The position numbers were made by a program, and so were the translations under genes. Under the pieces are notes generated by a model. It searched no databases, was not told the origin of the DNA, and worked only from the letters and a program-made list of their open reading frames with translations. A stretch of DNA of 9,704 bases, taken from contig JAJXSZ010000089.1 of assembly GCA_021784255.1 (NCBI GenBank), forward strand, positions 1 to 9,704, given 5' to 3'. This stretch comes from Pseudomonadota bacterium. Lineage in GTDB: Bacteria; Pseudomonadota; Alphaproteobacteria; Acetobacterales; Acetobacteraceae. Below, in pieces: positions 6,808-9,704 of the stretch. Within the stretch, counting starts at the first letter, position 1. Each line of letters opens with the position of its first letter.

Positions 6808-7647
6808 ACGACGAGCGAACGCAGCCCCCTCGGGATCATCGCCGGCGGCGGCGCGTTCCCGGGCCAGGTCGCCCGGGCCGCATCGGCCGCCGGCCGACCG
6901 GTCTTCATCGTGGCGCTGGAAGGCTTCGCCGATCCCGCCGCGATCGGCGCCTACCCGCACAGCACGGTGCGCATCGGCGCGGCGGGACGCATCCTTGCAC
7001 TGCTGCGCAACGCCCGGTGCCAGGAGCTGGTCGTCGTCGGCCCCGTCAAGCGTCCGTCGATGCTCGATCTTCGCCCGGATGCAGAAGGCGTGCGCCTGCT
7101 CGCGCGCATTGGCCGTGCCGCGTTCGGCGGCGATGACGGCCTGCTCGCCGCGGTGCTGCGCGTGCTCGGCGAGGAAGGCTTCCGCGTCCTCGGCGCGCAC
7201 GAGGTACTCACCGAGGCCCTTGCCCCCCAAGGTCTGCTGACCGAGGGCGGTCCCGACGCCACGGCGCAGGCCGACATCGCCCGCGGCCTCGCGGTGATCA
7301 GGGCGCTCGGCGCTGCCGACGTGGGCCAGGCCTGCGTCGTCCAGCAAGGCATCGTGCTCGCGGTGGAAGCGATCGAAGGCACAGATGCCATGCTCGCGCG
7401 CGCCGCCGCTCTCGCGCGCCCGGGGCCAGGCGGCGTGCTGGTGAAATTCGCCAAGCCCGGGCAGGATCGCCGGGCGGATCTGCCCGCGATCGGCCCGGAC
7501 ACGGTGCGCGCCGCATCGCGGGCCGGGTTGCGCGGCATCGCCTTCGAAGCCGGCGGCACGCTGCTCGCCGATGCGCCCGCGATGGCCGCCGCTGCGCGCG
7601 AAGCCGGACTGTTCCTGTTGGCCACGACGATGGAGGAAACACCATGA
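6808..7647 (+). CDS. lpxI: UDP-2,3-diacylglucosamine pyrophosphatase LpxI, probable non-canonical ACG start
   Basis: Fourth step of lipid A synthesis: it hydrolyses UDP-2,3-diacylglucosamine to lipid X and UMP. LpxI is the alphaproteobacterial alternative to LpxH. With an ACG start at 6808 the product has 279 residues, close to the family length. The N-terminal glycine-rich GIIAGGGAFP (9-18) starts the N-terminal domain. The C-terminal catalytic domain has GAHEVL (129-134), DVGQACVV (171-178), AVEAIEGTDAML (185-196), and RADLPAIG, whose D224 matches the conserved metal-associated aspartate region. The first canonical start in frame is GTG 6910, which would delete residues 1-34 including the glycine motif and first strand. 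ACG 6808 has a well-spaced GAGGA. A real ATG changed by a sequencing error is an alternative. The stop overlaps gloA as ATGA; lpxB does not follow. Confidence 0.9.
   Translation, partial: TTSERSPLGIIAGGGAFPGQVARAASAAGRPVFIVALEGFADPAAIGAYPHSTVRIGAAGRILALLRNARCQELVVVGPVKRPSMLDLRPDAEGVRLLARIGRAAFGGDDGLLAAVLRVLGEEGFRVLGAHEVLTEALAPQGLLTEGGPDATAQADIARGLAVIRALGAADVGQACVVQQGIVLAVEAIEGTDAMLARAAALARPGPGGVLVKFAKPGQDRRADLPAIGPDTVRAASRAGLRGIAFEAGGTLLADAPAMAAAAREAGLFLLATTMEETP
7632..7636 (+). promoter_or_regulatory. Strong Shine-Dalgarno GGAGG for gloA
   Basis: GGAGG inside the end of lpxI, 7 nt before the gloA ATG at 7644. It is the strongest ribosome-binding site in the operon part of the window and suggests gloA is translated well in its own right despite the 4-nt overlap with lpxI. 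Confidence 0.7.
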
Positions 7648-8033
7648 GCTACCGTTATCTGCACACCATGCTGCGTGTGGGCGACCTCGACCGCAGCGTG
7701 AAATTCTACACCGACCTCTTCGGCATGCAGGAGCTGCGCCGGCGCGACGTGCCGGATGGCAAGTACACGCTCTCCTTCCTCGGCTACGGCGACGAGGCGA
7801 ACCACACCGTGCTCGAGCTCACCTACAATTACGGTGTCGACAAATACGATATCGGAACGGCCTTCGGCCACCTCGCGATCGGCGTGCCGGACGTCGCCGC
7901 CACCTGCGCGAAGCTGCGCGCCGCCGGCGCCAGGATCACACGCGAGCCGGGCCCGGTGAAGTTCGGCTCGACCATCATCGCCTTCGTCGAAGATCCCGAC
8001 GGTTACAAGATCGAGCTGATCCAGCGCGCATGA
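7644..8033 (+). CDS. gloA: Lactoylglutathione lyase (glyoxalase I) GloA
   Basis: Converts the hemithioacetal of methylglyoxal and glutathione to S-lactoylglutathione, the first step of methylglyoxal detoxification in the cytoplasm. The 129-residue product is a single VOC-fold unit of two beta-alpha-beta-beta-beta modules, and is close to E. coli GloA throughout (LHTMLRVGDLDRS, ELTYNYGVDKYDIGTAFGH, AFVEDPDGYKIEL). All four metal ligands are present: H7, E58, H76 and E124, each two positions after their E. coli counterparts H5, E56, H74 and E122. The short form lacking the eukaryotic insertions fits the Ni/Co-dependent bacterial class. It overlaps lpxI by 4 nt and the next gene by 4 nt. Its presence in a lipid A operon has no obvious biochemical reason. 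Confidence 0.96.
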   Translation: MSYRYLHTMLRVGDLDRSVKFYTDLFGMQELRRRDVPDGKYTLSFLGYGDEANHTVLELTYNYGVDKYDIGTAFGHLAIGVPDVAATCAKLRAAGARITREPGPVKFGSTIIAFVEDPDGYKIELIQRA

Positions 8034-9704
8034 CGCCTGACGCGACAGGCGAGCGCGTTGTCTGCTCGACCTGCTACATGTGCGCCTGCCGCTGCGGCAT
8101 CCGCGTGCACCTGCAGAACGGCAGGCTGCGCTACATCGAAGGCAACCCGGAGCACCCGGTCAACCGCGGCGTGCTGTGCGCCAAAGGTTCGGCGGGGATC
8201 ATGCAGGCCACCTCGCCGGCGCGGCTGCGCCGGCCGCTGATCCGCACCGGCGAGCGCGGCAGGAACGAGTTCCGCGAGGCGACCTGGGAGGAAGCGCTCG
8301 AACTCGCCACGTCCTGGCTGCGCCGGGTGCGCGAGACGGACCCCAGGCGGCTCGCCTTCTTCACCGGCCGCGACCAGAGCCAGTCGCTCACCGGCTGGTG
8401 GGCGCAGGCATTCGGCACGCCCAATTTCGCCGCCCATGGCGGGTTCTGCTCGGTCAACATGGCGGCCGCGGGGCTCTATACGCTTGGCGGCAGTTTCTGG
8501 GAATTCGGCGAGCCGGACTGGGAACACACCAAGCTGTTCCTCATGTTCGGTGTCGCGGAGGACCACGATTCCAACCCGATCAAGATGGGCCTCGGGGCAA
8601 TTAAGGGTCGCGGCGCGCGCTTCATCTCCGTCAACCCGGTCCGCACGGGCTACTCCGCCATCGCCGACGAATGGGTCGGCATCCGCCCGGGCACGGACGG
8701 GCTGCTGGTCATGGCACTCGCCCATTGCCTGCTCGCCGCGGATCGGATCGATTTCGAGTTCCTCGCGCGTTACACCAACGCCCCCAACCTCGTCATCGAA
8801 CAGCCCGGTGCCGCCGAGGACGGTCTGATCGCCCGCGACGAATCCGGCCGTCCGTTGCTGTGGAACGGAACGGAAGCCGTCAGCGAGAGCGAGCACGCCG
8901 CGATTGCCGGGCGCTTTCGCCTCGCCGATGGGCGCCAGGTCGCGACCGTCTTCACCCTGCTTGCCGAGCGCGTGCTCGATGGCGCCTACGCGCCGGAGGC
9001 GGTGGCGCTGCGCTGCGGCGTTTCCGCAGCCGCCATCCGCCGCATCGCCGCCGAGATCGCCGAGGTCGCCTTCGCGGGGGCGATCGAACTGCCGGTGCCG
9101 TGGACGGATTCCTGGGGCCGCCGCCACGCGACGATGCGCGGCCGCCCGGTCGCGGTGCATGCTATGCGCGGCATCTCGGCGCATTCCAACGGGTTTCAGA
9201 CCTGCCGCGCCCTCCATGTCCTGCAGATGCTCATCGGCGCCGTCGATGTCCCCGGCGCCTGGCGCTACAAATCGCCCTATCCGCGCCCGATCCCTCCTGG
9301 TCCCGCCCCGGTCGGCCGCGAGAGCCGGCCCAACACCGCCCAACCCGGCCTCGCCCTCGGCTTCCCGCAGAAGCCCGAGGACCTGCTCGTCGGCGCCGAC
9401 GGCGAGCCGCTGCGCATCGATCGCGGATTCTCCTGGGAAGCCCCGCTCGCGCTGCACGGGCTGATGCATAACGTCATCGGCAACGCCGCCGCCGGGGATC
9501 CGTACCGGATCGACACGCTGTTCCTATACATGGCCAACATGGCCTGGAATTCGTCGATGAACCCGGATGAGGCGACCGCGGCGCTCACCGCCCGCGACCC
9601 CACGACCGGCGAATACCGCATTCCTCATATCATTTATGCGGATGCTTATGCTTCCGAAACGGTTGCCTATGCCGACCTCGTCCTGCCGGACACGACGTAT
9701 CTCG
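8030..9704 (+). CDS. Molybdopterin oxidoreductase catalytic subunit, SoeA-like (sulfite dehydrogenase type), 3' end cut off
   Basis: DMSO-reductase-family enzyme binding a bis-MGD molybdenum cofactor and one [4Fe-4S] cluster; 558 codons are visible with no in-frame stop. The cluster motif is C15-x2-C18-x3-C22-x27-C50, with extra cysteines at C12 and C20. C140 in AAHGGFCSVNM lies where the Mo-coordinating residue is expected, suggesting a cysteine ligand as in polysulfide/thiosulfate-reductase and SoeA-type enzymes. Cofactor-binding stretches include FGVAEDHDSNP (173-183), ISVNPVRTGYSAIADEW (199-215), IRPGTDG (218-224) and LFLYMANMAWNSS (497-509). There is no Tat signal, so it should act in the cytoplasm, as SoeA does; SoeA works with an iron-sulfur subunit SoeB and a membrane subunit SoeC. 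The ATG overlaps the gloA stop. Subfamily assignment is by remembered similarity; sulfite as substrate is inference, and a formate-dehydrogenase-like or other role is possible. Confidence 0.9.
   Translation, partial: MTPDATGERVVCSTCYMCACRCGIRVHLQNGRLRYIEGNPEHPVNRGVLCAKGSAGIMQATSPARLRRPLIRTGERGRNEFREATWEEALELATSWLRRVRETDPRRLAFFTGRDQSQSLTGWWAQAFGTPNFAAHGGFCSVNMAAAGLYTLGGSFWEFGEPDWEHTKLFLMFGVAEDHDSNPIKMGLGAIKGRGARFISVNPVRTGYSAIADEWVGIRPGTDGLLVMALAHCLLAADRIDFEFLARYTNAPNLVIEQPGAAEDGLIARDESGRPLLWNGTEAVSESEHAAIAGRFRLADGRQVATVFTLLAERVLDGAYAPEAVALRCGVSAAAIRRIAAEIAEVAFAGAIELPVPWTDSWGRRHATMRGRPVAVHAMRGISAHSNGFQTCRALHVLQMLIGAVDVPGAWRYKSPYPRPIPPGPAPVGRESRPNTAQPGLALGFPQKPEDLLVGADGEPLRIDRGFSWEAPLALHGLMHNVIGNAAAGDPYRIDTLFLYMANMAWNSSMNPDEATAALTARDPTTGEYRIPHIIYADAYASETVAYADLVLPDTTYL

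Noticed and set aside
6910..7647. lpxI starting at GTG 6910
   Set aside because: This removes the conserved N-terminal GIIAGGG segment and first strand of the family; the codons before it are open and encode exactly that motif.
8003..9469. A 488-codon minus-strand open frame antisense to the molybdopterin oxidoreductase
   Set aside because: The plus strand clearly encodes a conserved enzyme; the antisense product shows only compositional bias. The same reasoning removes minus-strand frames at 4302-5579 and 5938-7347.
1..9704. Mobile elements, CRISPR arrays, tRNA/rRNA genes, defence or biosynthetic clusters
   Set aside because: Looked for on both strands. No terminal inverted repeats with a transposase, no regularly spaced repeats and no RNA gene signatures were seen; nearly all the sequence is accounted for by housekeeping-type genes.

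Overview
The window is very GC-rich coding DNA (mostly G/C at third codon positions) from a Gram-negative bacterium. It is most likely an alphaproteobacterium, perhaps Rhodospirillales/Acetobacteraceae: it uses LpxI rather than LpxH for the UDP-2,3-diacylglucosamine pyrophosphatase step, and it has the alphaproteobacterial order bamA-ompH-lpxD-fabZ-lpxA-lpxI. The taxonomic placement is inference; there is no rRNA or species marker here.

Layout. Positions 1-655 (minus strand) hold the 5' three-quarters of a short-chain dehydrogenase/reductase gene that runs off the left edge. A divergent intergenic region of about 330 bp (656-985) follows. It contains a spaced direct repeat, a strong imperfect inverted repeat and a plausible sigma-70-like promoter. 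From 986 to the right edge everything is on the plus strand and tightly packed: bamA (986-3535), ompH/skp (3542-4357), lpxD (4359-5441), fabZ (5447-5977), lpxA (5974-6804), lpxI (6808-7647), gloA (7644-8033), and the first 558 codons of a cytoplasmic molybdopterin oxidoreductase resembling SoeA (8030 to the edge). Gaps are at most 6 nt, and three junctions overlap by 4 nt, so this reads as one operon.

How the genes work together. BamA and OmpH/Skp insert and chaperone outer-membrane beta-barrel proteins. LpxA, LpxD and LpxI catalyse three early steps of lipid A synthesis (first acylation, second acylation, UMP release). FabZ serves fatty acid elongation and competes with LpxA for the 3-hydroxyacyl-ACP pool. 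The cassette therefore couples the protein and lipid sides of outer-membrane building. The last two genes do not belong to that theme: a glyoxalase I, and a molybdenum enzyme probably working in sulfur or other respiratory redox chemistry. They occupy the place where lpxB usually follows lpxI. Upstream, the usual rseP/dxr neighbours of bamA are also absent, so the cassette appears to sit in a rearranged context.

No undescribed system stands out. The most notable anomaly is lpxI: the reading frame encoding its essential N-terminal glycine-rich motif has no ATG, GTG or TTG. The best-placed initiator is an ACG 7 nt after a GAGGA Shine-Dalgarno sequence, in the same frame as lpxA and just past its TGA. 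No RNA genes, CRISPR arrays, insertion sequences or phage genes were seen.
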